From the NCBI GenBank assembly GCA_022601135.1, contig JAHZJB010000053.1, positions 1 through 64,000 of the forward strand: DNA of 64,000 nt, read 5' to 3'. Below, in pieces: positions 8,562 to 16,627 of the stretch (within the stretch, counting starts at the first letter, position 1; each line of letters starts with the position of its first letter). Both the position numbers and the translations under genes were made by a program. The stretch is from Actinomycetes bacterium. Its GTDB lineage: Bacteria; Actinomycetota; Actinomycetes; Mycobacteriales; Mycobacteriaceae. The notes under the pieces are model-generated. The model was not told the origin of the DNA and made no database searches. It was given only the letters and a program-made list of their open reading frames with translations.

Positions 8562-9013
8562 CCCGCGCCCCCGCCCATTTTCGAGCCTGTCACCGCGGGC
8601 GCAGATCGTGCTAGGTCCAGCCCGCCATGATGGAACGTCTCAGCGCTGCTCAGGCGCCACGAAAACCGAGACAGTCACGGCTTCGGCAACCGGCGGGGCG
8701 ACGTCCGCAGCGCCTGGGACCCAGAAACGACGAGCCCCGGGAGCACCGACCTGCAATCACTGATACCCGCACCGGCGGCCACTCAGCGGACTGACGGTCC
8801 CGATTCCATTGACGCGAAAGGCATCCATGAGCATTTCGAGATCAACGGATCACCGCAGCACGTCAGGCCCAGCGCTGCGACCAAGAACCGATATTGATGA
8901 TCGGCTGCAACCGTGATCGTGTTCCCGCAATAATGTCAGAGCCCAACTGTGCGCGTACGGGCGCAGGTGGCGGGATTTTTGGTCGCTGGTCGGTTTGATG
9001 TGGCTAAGGTGAG
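8562..9013. other. Gene-free stretch between reverse transcriptase operon and MFS gene
   Basis: About 450 bases with no convincing ORF on either strand. The first part is pyrimidine-rich (CCCGCGCCCCCGCCC). No mobile-element end, tRNA or clear repeat was recognised. The MFS promoter must lie near the right end, but no clear -10/-35 pair could be assigned. Confidence 0.5.
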
Positions 9014-10618
9014 ATGGGGAACGACGTGGCTTCTCAGTCCGGTCCGGCCGGCGAGGGTGCGCCAATGCCTAAGGCGGCGGTTTATCTCCTCGGTTTGATC
9101 GCCGGTCTACAACTTGTGGATCCGGCGGTCGCCAATACGGCGATCATCGAGGCGGGCAAAGCGTTGGGGTTTACCGCTTCCCAACGTGCACTGGGTGCCA
9201 GCGTATCGACTTTGGCCCTGGCGGCGACGGTCTTGGCTGCCGGTGTGGCCGCGGATCGCCTTGGCCGGCGCCGGGTGTTGATCTGTTCTGTGCTGTTAGC
9301 GGTCGCCGGTGACGTGATTGTGGCGCTGGCGCCAGTCACCGAGGTGTACTTGGCCGGCCGGGCCCTTGCCGGAGTCGGCCTCGGCGCGGCACTAGCCGCA
9401 ACGTTTGCATATGTGCGTTTTGTCACTCCCGCGTCGAAGATCACTGCGGCGCTGGGTTTGTGGAGTGCGATCATGATCGGGCTGCTCATTGTGGCCTCAC
9501 CGATCGGCGGCGCCCTTGCCGCTCACTCGTGGCGCGTTGCGATGCTGCTTGTGCCGGTGCTGGGCGGGGCGCTCGTCGTTTTCGTTCCGCGTCTGTTGCC
9601 GGTCATGCCGCGCTCCGGCGACGGTCCGGTGGACTATGCCGGGTTGGTCCTCGTCGGGGCTGCGACGGTTTCGTTGCTCTATGGTCTCAGTCAGGCGGCG
9701 ACCTCGCTGAGTTCACCGGCGTTCTACGGACCTGTGTTTGCGGGTGTGATCGGCTTCGTACTTTTCGGCATCGTTGAGGTACGCACCACGTTTCCGGCTT
9801 TCCCGATCCGATTGTTCGCCGGTGGCCTTTTTGTTGCGGCGGTAATCGCGGGGGTGGCGTGGAACTTTGCCCAGGCTGTCGTACAGCTCTCGACCAGTAA
9901 TCTGTGGCAATTCACCAAGGGCAGTTCACCGTTGGGGGTGACGGTGCTGCAACTGCCGATGCTGATCGTGCTCTTCGCAGCGTCGGTTGCGGTGGGCAGT
10001 TATCTCGACCGCCACGGAGAGCAGCTTCGTCGGATTCTTGCGTTGGGGTTCACATGCTGTGTATTCGGGCTGCTGTTGATGATGTTGACCAGACAAAGCT
10101 GGCCCGCCTGGGTAGTGGTGCCTGGCGCTACCGTAGCTGGTGTCGGCCTGGCCCTGATCTCAGTGCCGCAGGCCGCGATGTTCGTCGCCGAGGCCCCGGC
10201 GCGAGATCTGGGCGCTGTCACGTCGTTTCGCACCACGGTCGGACAGATCGGATATGCAGCCGGTCTGGCGTTGAGTGTGGTGTTCGTCCAGACCTTCGGC
10301 CACCAAAGGTATGCCGAGGATCTGCAAGATGCAGGGATTGTCACCCCCTCGCAAGTAGCAGCCGGAATCGATGATGTTCGACACTTCGCACAACACCAGG
10401 TCGAACCCACAACTGCCCTGGGACGAGCGGCCCTGCAAGCAGCCGAAAAGGCTTACACCCAAGGCTTCGATACCACGATGGCGGTGTCCGCCCTGGTCAT
10501 AGCGGTAATGGGTGTTGCGACGCTGTTGGTGATGAACGCCGGCAAACCCCAAGGACATATCCCACCGTCCAAGACACCGCCGCCGGTCAACCGAGACCAA
10601 CGCAGGGAAAGCGGTTGA
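9014..10618 (+). CDS. MFS transporter (DHA2-type drug/proton antiporter family)
   Basis: A 534-residue integral membrane protein with about 13-14 hydrophobic helices, the size of DHA2-type drug:H+ antiporters. The conserved loop between helices 2 and 3 reads GVAADRLGRRRVL, and the family antiporter region reads LAGRALAGVGLGAALAATFA. A charged tail follows the last helix. The ATG at 9014 is preceded by AAGGTGAG. It likely exports small hydrophobic compounds; the substrate cannot be predicted. It stands alone, 564 bases after the reverse transcriptase, and closes the block that is absent from the M. tuberculosis order. Codon use has more T in third positions than the core genes nearby, consistent with acquisition. 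Confidence 0.85.
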   Translation: MGNDVASQSGPAGEGAPMPKAAVYLLGLIAGLQLVDPAVANTAIIEAGKALGFTASQRALGASVSTLALAATVLAAGVAADRLGRRRVLICSVLLAVAGDVIVALAPVTEVYLAGRALAGVGLGAALAATFAYVRFVTPASKITAALGLWSAIMIGLLIVASPIGGALAAHSWRVAMLLVPVLGGALVVFVPRLLPVMPRSGDGPVDYAGLVLVGAATVSLLYGLSQAATSLSSPAFYGPVFAGVIGFVLFGIVEVRTTFPAFPIRLFAGGLFVAAVIAGVAWNFAQAVVQLSTSNLWQFTKGSSPLGVTVLQLPMLIVLFAASVAVGSYLDRHGEQLRRILALGFTCCVFGLLLMMLTRQSWPAWVVVPGATVAGVGLALISVPQAAMFVAEAPARDLGAVTSFRTTVGQIGYAAGLALSVVFVQTFGHQRYAEDLQDAGIVTPSQVAAGIDDVRHFAQHQVEPTTALGRAALQAAEKAYTQGFDTTMAVSALVIAVMGVATLLVMNAGKPQGHIPPSKTPPPVNRDQRRESG

Positions 10619-10891
10619 ACGTAATGTCCACGAGTGTGACGGTCTTCACCGCACAGCGACGGTAGCTGTACGTGCGGGCCGGTTCGCCGTCCCCGGCGCT
10701 GCAGGACCTGTCGATATTGGCTCTCAACGGAATGGGCGAGCCAACCGATTCATATCACGGCGACGAATTGTGTTTTCCGGGGGTGGCGATCGTCATCAAC
10801 GATGCTTCGCAGGGGATTTGGAACAGGATTCGCGCGAGGCGCCCGCGATCGTCGAGGATTTCCACCGGGCGGGACTGTTGTTCGACACGCC
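10619..10891 (+). other. Stretch with possible decayed coding sequence
   Basis: No intact gene is recognised. One frame reads GDELCFPGVAIVINDASQGIW (from about 10759), and shortly after, in another frame, comes REAPAIVEDFHRAGLLFDTP before a TAG at about 10892. Two protein-like segments in different frames suggest a short frameshifted or deleted gene, but the family could not be identified. The glutaredoxin-like mycoredoxin gene that lies between uvrD2 and nudC in M. tuberculosis is not found here. Confidence 0.25.
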
Positions 10892-11824
10892 TTAGTCCAA
10901 AGCCACCCAGGATTCGATGATCTCCCGGGCAATCGAGATTGATCCCGGCAGCAGCAACCGCCCGGGACGATCACTGCTCCAGTCCCCCTGCTCCAGGGCT
11001 TCCCGGATCTCACCGCGGGTGAACCAGTCCGCCTCGGCGATCTCGCCGTCGGTGAACGAGAACTCCTGTTCGGGGTCGCCGAGGGCGTGAAAACCGACCA
11101 TCAGCGACCGCGGGAACGGCCACGGCTGGCTACCCAGATACTCGACATCGGTGACGGTCAGGCCGATCTCCTCGGCGATCTCGCGAACCACGCAGGATTC
11201 GAACGACTCACCGGCCTCGACGAACCCGGCAAGGATCGAGAACAACCGCTCAGGCCAGACCGCCTGGCGGGCCAGCACGGCGCGGTCGTGGCCGTCGTGC
11301 ACCAGACAGATCACCGCGGGGTCGATGCGCGGGAAATCTTCGCGACCGGTCGCCGGGTTGAGTCGTGACCATCCCGCCCTGGCCGACGTGGTTGGCACTC
11401 CGTCGTAGGGACTGAAGCGCGCACTGTCATGCCAGTTCAGCAGCGCGGTGGCGGTAGCGACCAGTTGCGCGCTGACATCGTCGAAGATCTGGCCGGCCCG
11501 GCGCAGGTCGAGCACTTCGGTGGGCGCACCGGCGTTCTCCGGGGCTTGCAGTTCGGCGCGAATCGCCCACGCATGGCGGCCATCATCGAGTCGACCGAGA
11601 AATACGGCGTCCCGCGGCGGTGTGTCGCCCAGCGCGCTGGCCTGGCCGAGCACCGCCCTGCCCTCAGAGATCAGCACCTGGTTTCGTCGGTCCACGCGCA
11701 GCAGCAGCGCGTCCGGCCAGCCCGCCCGCGCAGCATCCACGTCGGTGCGCAACGCGTCGGCCCGATCAGCGCCCACCCGCGAGAGCAGCGGAACGTTGCG
11801 CAGCCGGAACCCAGAGTGGCTCAT
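10892..11824 (-). CDS. nudC: NAD(+)/NADH pyrophosphatase NudC (Nudix hydrolase)
   Basis: A 310-residue Nudix enzyme that splits NADH to NMNH and AMP; family members also remove NAD caps from RNA. The Nudix box is present, beginning GFVEAGESFE and ending REIAEEIG, followed by the NudC-specific SQPWPFPRSLM. The four zinc-binding cysteines of E. coli NudC are absent: the region reads FSPYDGVPTTSARAGWSR. This is also my recollection of the mycobacterial form. The ATG at 11824 (MSHSGFRLRN) is chosen because an upstream in-frame start would overlap the channel gene. It follows the potassium-channel gene by 13 bases, so the two are probably one operon. Confidence 0.93.
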   Translation of the reverse strand: MSHSGFRLRNVPLLSRVGADRADALRTDVDAARAGWPDALLLRVDRRNQVLISEGRAVLGQASALGDTPPRDAVFLGRLDDGRHAWAIRAELQAPENAGAPTEVLDLRRAGQIFDDVSAQLVATATALLNWHDSARFSPYDGVPTTSARAGWSRLNPATGREDFPRIDPAVICLVHDGHDRAVLARQAVWPERLFSILAGFVEAGESFESCVVREIAEEIGLTVTDVEYLGSQPWPFPRSLMVGFHALGDPEQEFSFTDGEIAEADWFTRGEIREALEQGDWSSDRPGRLLLPGSISIAREIIESWVALD

Positions 11825-11837
11825 CGCGACCGGCTGC

Positions 11838-12917
11838 TCATCGCTCCGTATCCGCGCTGCGGATGAACAGCAGTCGGTCGCCGATTTCCAAGCAATCGAC
11901 CTCGGGATCATCGACACGGATGAGCCTGTCGTCACGCACCACGCCCAGGACGATGTCGCTTTGGTGTCGAGGCGAGCTACCGGCCTCCTTCGGCGTGACC
12001 TCCCGCTCGCCGATCGCGAACCCCGCATCCGGAGTGAGCAAGTCTTCCATCATCTCCACCACGCTGGGTGTCTGCACCGCGATGCCGAGCAGGCGACCGG
12101 CCGTCTCGGAGGTCACCACAGTCGAGTCCGCGCCGGACTGAAGAAGCAGGTGCTGGTTCTCGGCCTCGCGCACCGCTGCGATGATCTTGGCGTTGGGAGC
12201 GAGTTCACGTGCCGTCAGCGTGACCAGAACGGCGGTGTCGTCGCTATTGGGGGCCACGATGATCGACTTGGCATGCTGGGCACCGGCCAACCGCAGGACT
12301 TCGGAGTCGGTGGCACTGCCGCGCACGGTGACCAACCCGGCGCTCTTGGCTCGGTCCAGGGCCTTGGAGTCCTCGTCGACGACCACGATGTCAGCGGGCG
12401 CGATCTCGTCGCCCACCATCGCCGTGGCGGCCGTCCGGCCCTTGGTGCCGTAGCCGACGATGATGATGTGGTTGCGCAATCTGCTCCTCCATCGCTGGAT
12501 TTGGTAGACCTGACGCGACTGCGTGGTGAGGGTCTCGACGGTGGTACCGATCAACACGACCAGGAAGGCGATGCGCAGCGGAGTGATCGCCAGGATGTTG
12601 ACCAGTCGGGCCCCCTCCGTCACGGGGGTGATGTCACCGTATCCGGTGGTCGACAGCGACACCGTCGCGTAGTAGACGCAGTCGAGGAACGACACGTGAT
12701 CGTCGAAGCTGTCTCGATAGCCCTCCCGATCGATGTACACGATGAGCACCGCCGCGAGCAGCGCGAGCAGCGCATACGCCACACGCCGGGTGATGCGACG
12801 GACCGGGCTGACGAGCGTGGTCGGGATCTGTACCCGATCGGTGAGCGCGTGGACCGGCAGATCGGCTAGCGGTTGGTCGAATCGACGCAGCCTATGGCGC
12901 AGGCGAGCCCTAGCCAC
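11838..12917 (-). CDS. Potassium channel protein with RCK/TrkA-N domain
   Basis: A 359-residue two-helix K+ channel, orthologous in position to Rv3200c. The first helix is about 47-62 (YALLALLAAVLIVYID), the pore region has the selectivity filter TTGYGD (about 91-96), and a second helix follows (about 105-125). The cytoplasmic part is an RCK domain with the dinucleotide-binding motif IIIVGYGTKGRTAA and a C-terminal TrkA-C-like half ending in LEIGDRLLFIRS. It conducts K+ under control of a nucleotide ligand. It lies upstream of nudC, which hydrolyses NADH. A link between nucleotide sensing and nudC is tempting but only inferred from adjacency. Confidence 0.92.
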   Translation of the reverse strand: MARARLRHRLRRFDQPLADLPVHALTDRVQIPTTLVSPVRRITRRVAYALLALLAAVLIVYIDREGYRDSFDDHVSFLDCVYYATVSLSTTGYGDITPVTEGARLVNILAITPLRIAFLVVLIGTTVETLTTQSRQVYQIQRWRSRLRNHIIIVGYGTKGRTAATAMVGDEIAPADIVVVDEDSKALDRAKSAGLVTVRGSATDSEVLRLAGAQHAKSIIVAPNSDDTAVLVTLTARELAPNAKIIAAVREAENQHLLLQSGADSTVVTSETAGRLLGIAVQTPSVVEMMEDLLTPDAGFAIGEREVTPKEAGSSPRHQSDIVLGVVRDDRLIRVDDPEVDCLEIGDRLLFIRSADTER

Positions 12918-12963
12918 GGGGACCGGTCACCGGATGAGGTGGTCGCACCCGCACAATGTAACC

Positions 12964-13368
12964 ATGACCTCGCTTACTCCCGAACTGCAGCGGACCACCA
13001 AATCGTCGCGTGGCGCCAGGATGGGCATCTGGCTGATCGGGATGGGGGTGCTGCACTTCGTTGCACCCAGGCCGTTCGACTCCATCGTCCCGGCTGAGCT
13101 TCCCGGCAGCCAGCGTTTCTACACGCTCGCCTCGGGAGCCGCCGAAGTCGCGGTCGGCGGTCTGCTGGTAGCTCCCAAGACCCGCCGGGTCGGTGCACTG
13201 GGTGCCGTCGCGCTGTTCGTCGGCGTATTCCCGGCCAATGTCAACATGGCCCGGCTGTGGTTCAACGATCCGGCCAAGACTCTGCCCATGAAGGTTGCCG
13301 CCATCGCGCGACTGCCCTTGCAGATTCCGATGATCGTGCAGGCGCTGAAGGTCTACCGGGAGAGCTGA
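12964..13368 (+). CDS. DoxX-like small membrane protein
   Basis: A 134-residue membrane protein with four predicted helices. It has the DoxX-type start WLIGMGVLHFVAPRPFDSIVP, then SGAAEVAVGGLLV and the FPANVNMA motif between later helices. The catalytic role of these proteins is poorly defined; some act with oxidoreductases at the membrane. The ATG at 12964 gives the family length. It is transcribed divergently from the potassium-channel gene with only 46 bases between the start codons, and its 3' end faces adnB. Confidence 0.75.
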   Translation: MTSLTPELQRTTKSSRGARMGIWLIGMGVLHFVAPRPFDSIVPAELPGSQRFYTLASGAAEVAVGGLLVAPKTRRVGALGAVALFVGVFPANVNMARLWFNDPAKTLPMKVAAIARLPLQIPMIVQALKVYRES

Positions 13369-13378
13369 AGGACGACCA

Positions 13379-16300
13379 TCAGGCGGGGCCGGCCATCAAC
13401 TCGGCGACCTCGTCGGCGCCGAGCAGTCCGTCGGGGCGCACCGTGCGCCCGCAACGTACGTAGTGGAACACAGCGCGCACCGAAGACACCGGACAGCCTT
13501 GCAGCCGAGCCCAGGCGATTCGATAGGCGGCAAGCTGAACCGCGTTGCGTTGCAGTATTTCCGGCGTCGGCAGCTCTCCCGTTTTCCAGTCAACCACGGT
13601 GAACCCGCCGTCTTCGTCGGCGAACACCGCGTCGATGCGGCCGCGCACCACCCGGCCGTCGATGACCATGTCGAACGGGACCTCCACCTCGATCGGCGTG
13701 CGCGTTGCCCACTCCGATACCACGAACGTGGCCTGCAACTCGGCGAGTTCTCCCTGGTCCTGGCGGCCGGCATCCACGGCGCCGGGCAGGTCGTCGAGGT
13801 CGAACAATTTTTCCGCCTGGAAGTATCGCTGCACCCATTCGTGAAACATCGTGCCCAGCAGCGCCTGTGAATCCGGACGGCGCGGCAGCCGCCGATGCAG
13901 TCGCTGTGCCGCGGCGCGGGGATCGCGGCGGAGTTCGATCAATGCGCTCACCGAGAGCTGCCTGGGCAGCGCAGGGGTGGGACGGTGCGCGGCGAGTTCC
14001 CGTTCGGCAAGCAGCGCGTCGACATCGGCGGCCCAGCCGTGCGCATCCGCCGCCGTGTCACCGCGAGATCCCGCTGACATCGCCCGAACCACGCGTTCGG
14101 CACCCCGGTCGACGTCCGGGCTGCGACCGGCCGCCGGTTCGATCGGCCACATCGCCTCGACGGCACGATTGCGTACCGGGTTCGGATCACCCTCTGCGGG
14201 GGCGTCGGCCCAGACATCGACGGCTCCACAAGGTCTTCCGGTAGCGGCCGACGCATCGATGACATCTTTGAGTTCGCAGAGGAACGCCGACGGGCCGCGG
14301 GGCTTGGACTCGGTGGCGCCCCAGTGATGGCCCGACACCAGCAGCGTGCGTTCCGCCCGGGTGATCGCCACATACAGCAGCCGGCGTTCCTCATCGGTTC
14401 GCCGTTGGTCGAGGCTGCGCTTGTGCTCGGAGATTGTGTCCGACAGAGCTTTCCGGTCATCGACGGTGGAGGTTTCGAGCACCGGGACACCGTGCGCGGA
14501 TACGTTCGCGCAGTCTCCGCGCAGCAACGGAGGCAGATCGGCCGCATCGGTCAACCAGGTGCGCGGCGACGCGGTCGACGGGAAGACCCGACCGCTGAGG
14601 TGCGGCACCGCGACGATCTGCCATTCCAGACCTTTGGCCGCGTGCACGGTCAGGATCTGCACCCGGTCGCTAGCCGCCGGAATCTCAGCGGGCGCCAGAC
14701 CCTTTTCGACCTGTTCGGCTGTCCCGAGGAACGCCAACAGCGCCGAGACCGTGGCGCCGGGTCGGGCGGAAAAGTCGGCGACCACCTCACCGAACGCATC
14801 CAGGTGCTCGGTCCCCGACCATCCCGCCGAGACCGGCCGGGCCGCCCTGACTTCGGCGTCGACTCCGAGCAGGCGGCGCACCTCGGCCACCAGATCGGGC
14901 AGCGGGCTGTCCAGGTGCGCACGCACCGCTGCCAGTTCCCGACCCAGCGCCACGATCCTGAGGTGCCCGGCCGGTGAGTACGTGGCGGCAGGGCCCGGAT
15001 CGCAGATCGCGTCGGCCAGGCACGGCGTATCGGCGTCCGGCGCCACCTGAGCCAGGATCTGGTCAGCCCAGCCGGCATGCGCCTCCTCACCTGTGTCGTT
15101 GAGCAGCAGGGCGCGCCGCCACAGTGCGGCGATGTCACGGGCACCGAGCCGCCAGCGAGGACCGGTGAGCACCCGCAGTGCGGCGGCCCCGGCGGTCGGG
15201 TCGGCGGCCAACCGCAGCATCGCGAGCACGTCAGCGACCTCCGGCACCGACAGCAGCCCCGCCAGACCGACCACTTCGACGGCGACCCCGCGCCGGGTGA
15301 GCGCCTCGGCCATCGGCGCAGCATCGGCATTACGGCGCACCAGGACGGCCGCCGTCGGCGCTTCACCGGACACGGCCACACCCTCGTGATACAACTTCGC
15401 CACCGCCTCGGCCACCCATTCGCGTTCGGAAACCACGTCGGGCAGAAGTGCGCAGCGCACGGAACCGGGCCCGGCGTCGGGCCGCGGCTGCAGCGATCGC
15501 ACCGCCACGGAACGGCGCCGCGCCTCCGTGGACACCGCATTGGCCAGGTCCAGCACTTCGGGTGGGTTACGCCAACTGGTGCGCAATTCCAGACTCGGCG
15601 CCGGGGTTCCGTCCGAACGGGGAAAGTCCGTGGTGAACCGCGGAAGGTTGGTCGCCGACGCACCGCGCCAGCCGTAGATCGACTGGATAGGGTCACCGAC
15701 GGCGGTGAGCGCGAGCCCATCGTCGACGCCACCGCCGAACAACGACGACAGCGCGACCCGCTGGGCGTGCCCAGTGTCTTGGTATTCGTCGAGCAGCACG
15801 ACGCGATACTGCTTGCGCAGTTGCGCACCGACTTGGGGAAACCGTGCGGCCAGCGCCGCCGCAGCCGCCATCTGCCCGCCGAAGTCGATGACACGTTCGT
15901 CGCGCATACGCCGGTGCAGCGCGTCGATCAGCGGGACCAGTGCGACGCGTTCGTTCTGCGTGGCCAGCATCCGCAGCAGCGACTGGTTCGGACCGCTGCC
16001 GCGTTGATACCGGCCGGCGGGCAATGAGTGGACGAGCCGCTCAAGCTCGACGTGGGTGTCGCGCAGCTGCGCGGTGTCTACCAGATGTTCGGAGAGCTGC
16101 CCGGTCAACCTGAGCAGCATCGCGGTGATCGAGGCGGGTGACTTCTGGGTATCCAGCGCATCCGGATGCTCGCACACCACGCGGAAAGCCAACTGCCACA
16201 ACTCGGTGTCGCCGAGCAGCCGGGTGTCGGGCTCGATCGACAGGAGCAGGCCGTACTCGCGGAGCAGGGTGCCCGCGAATGCGTGATAGGTACCGATCGT

Positions 16301-16627
16301 GACGGGGTCGTCGTCGACGTGCAGGCTGGCCGGGTCCAGCATCAGACCCGCGCCGGCGAGGCGGGCCAGTCGGGTGCGCACCCGGCGCAACAACTGGCCC
16401 GCAGCTTTGCGGGTGAACGTCAGCCCCAGCACTTCACCAGGCCGTGCATATCCGTTGGCGACCAGCCACACCACCCTGGCAGCCATGGTTTCGGTCTTGC
16501 CGGCGCCGGCGCCGGCGATCACCACCCTCGGGCCCGGCGGCGCGGCGATCACCGCGGATTGCTCATCGGTCGGCGCGAAAAGACCTAGCGCACTGGCTAG
16601 TTCGGCGGGGCTGTAGCGTCGCGTCAC
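13379..16627 (-). CDS. adnB: AdnB, helicase-nuclease subunit of the AdnAB resection complex
   Basis: A 1082-residue protein with an N-terminal UvrD-like motor and a C-terminal RecB-family nuclease. Walker A is IAGAGAGKTET (37-47), motif II reads LLDEYQDTGHA, and the later motor motifs include [17 protein letters not shown] and [17 protein letters not shown]. The nuclease domain has LLGTMFHEWVQRYF, GRIDAVFADEDG and the catalytic VVDWKTG. AdnAB unwinds and resects DNA ends for mycobacterial recombination. The GTG at 16627 overlaps the adnA TGA in GTGA (16624-16627), which is typical of coupled subunits. Confidence 0.96.
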   Translation of the reverse strand: MTRRYSPAELASALGLFAPTDEQSAVIAAPPGPRVVIAGAGAGKTETMAARVVWLVANGYARPGEVLGLTFTRKAAGQLLRRVRTRLARLAGAGLMLDPASLHVDDDPVTIGTYHAFAGTLLREYGLLLSIEPDTRLLGDTELWQLAFRVVCEHPDALDTQKSPASITAMLLRLTGQLSEHLVDTAQLRDTHVELERLVHSLPAGRYQRGSGPNQSLLRMLATQNERVALVPLIDALHRRMRDERVIDFGGQMAAAAALAARFPQVGAQLRKQYRVVLLDEYQDTGHAQRVALSSLFGGGVDDGLALTAVGDPIQSIYGWRGASATNLPRFTTDFPRSDGTPAPSLELRTSWRNPPEVLDLANAVSTEARRRSVAVRSLQPRPDAGPGSVRCALLPDVVSEREWVAEAVAKLYHEGVAVSGEAPTAAVLVRRNADAAPMAEALTRRGVAVEVVGLAGLLSVPEVADVLAMLRLAADPTAGAAALRVLTGPRWRLGARDIAALWRRALLLNDTGEEAHAGWADQILAQVAPDADTPCLADAICDPGPAATYSPAGHLRIVALGRELAAVRAHLDSPLPDLVAEVRRLLGVDAEVRAARPVSAGWSGTEHLDAFGEVVADFSARPGATVSALLAFLGTAEQVEKGLAPAEIPAASDRVQILTVHAAKGLEWQIVAVPHLSGRVFPSTASPRTWLTDAADLPPLLRGDCANVSAHGVPVLETSTVDDRKALSDTISEHKRSLDQRRTDEERRLLYVAITRAERTLLVSGHHWGATESKPRGPSAFLCELKDVIDASAATGRPCGAVDVWADAPAEGDPNPVRNRAVEAMWPIEPAAGRSPDVDRGAERVVRAMSAGSRGDTAADAHGWAADVDALLAERELAAHRPTPALPRQLSVSALIELRRDPRAAAQRLHRRLPRRPDSQALLGTMFHEWVQRYFQAEKLFDLDDLPGAVDAGRQDQGELAELQATFVVSEWATRTPIEVEVPFDMVIDGRVVRGRIDAVFADEDGGFTVVDWKTGELPTPEILQRNAVQLAAYRIAWARLQGCPVSSVRAVFHYVRCGRTVRPDGLLGADEVAELMAGPA

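Noticed and set aside
8850..9065. A 71-codon minus-strand frame in the gene-free stretch before the MFS gene
   Set aside because: It overlaps the MFS start, has no ribosome-binding site and no recognisable motif.
9014..10618. MFS gene as part of the reverse transcriptase operon
   Set aside because: It is separated by 564 bases and a candidate terminator, and has its own ribosome-binding site.
10672..10920. An 82-codon plus-strand frame as an intact gene
   Set aside because: The second half is arginine/serine-rich shadow sequence and overlaps the end of nudC; at most the start of it is a remnant.
11448..12869. A 473-codon plus-strand frame antisense to nudC and the potassium channel
   Set aside because: Highly charged, repetitive shadow translation with no recognisable domain; both antisense genes are well supported.
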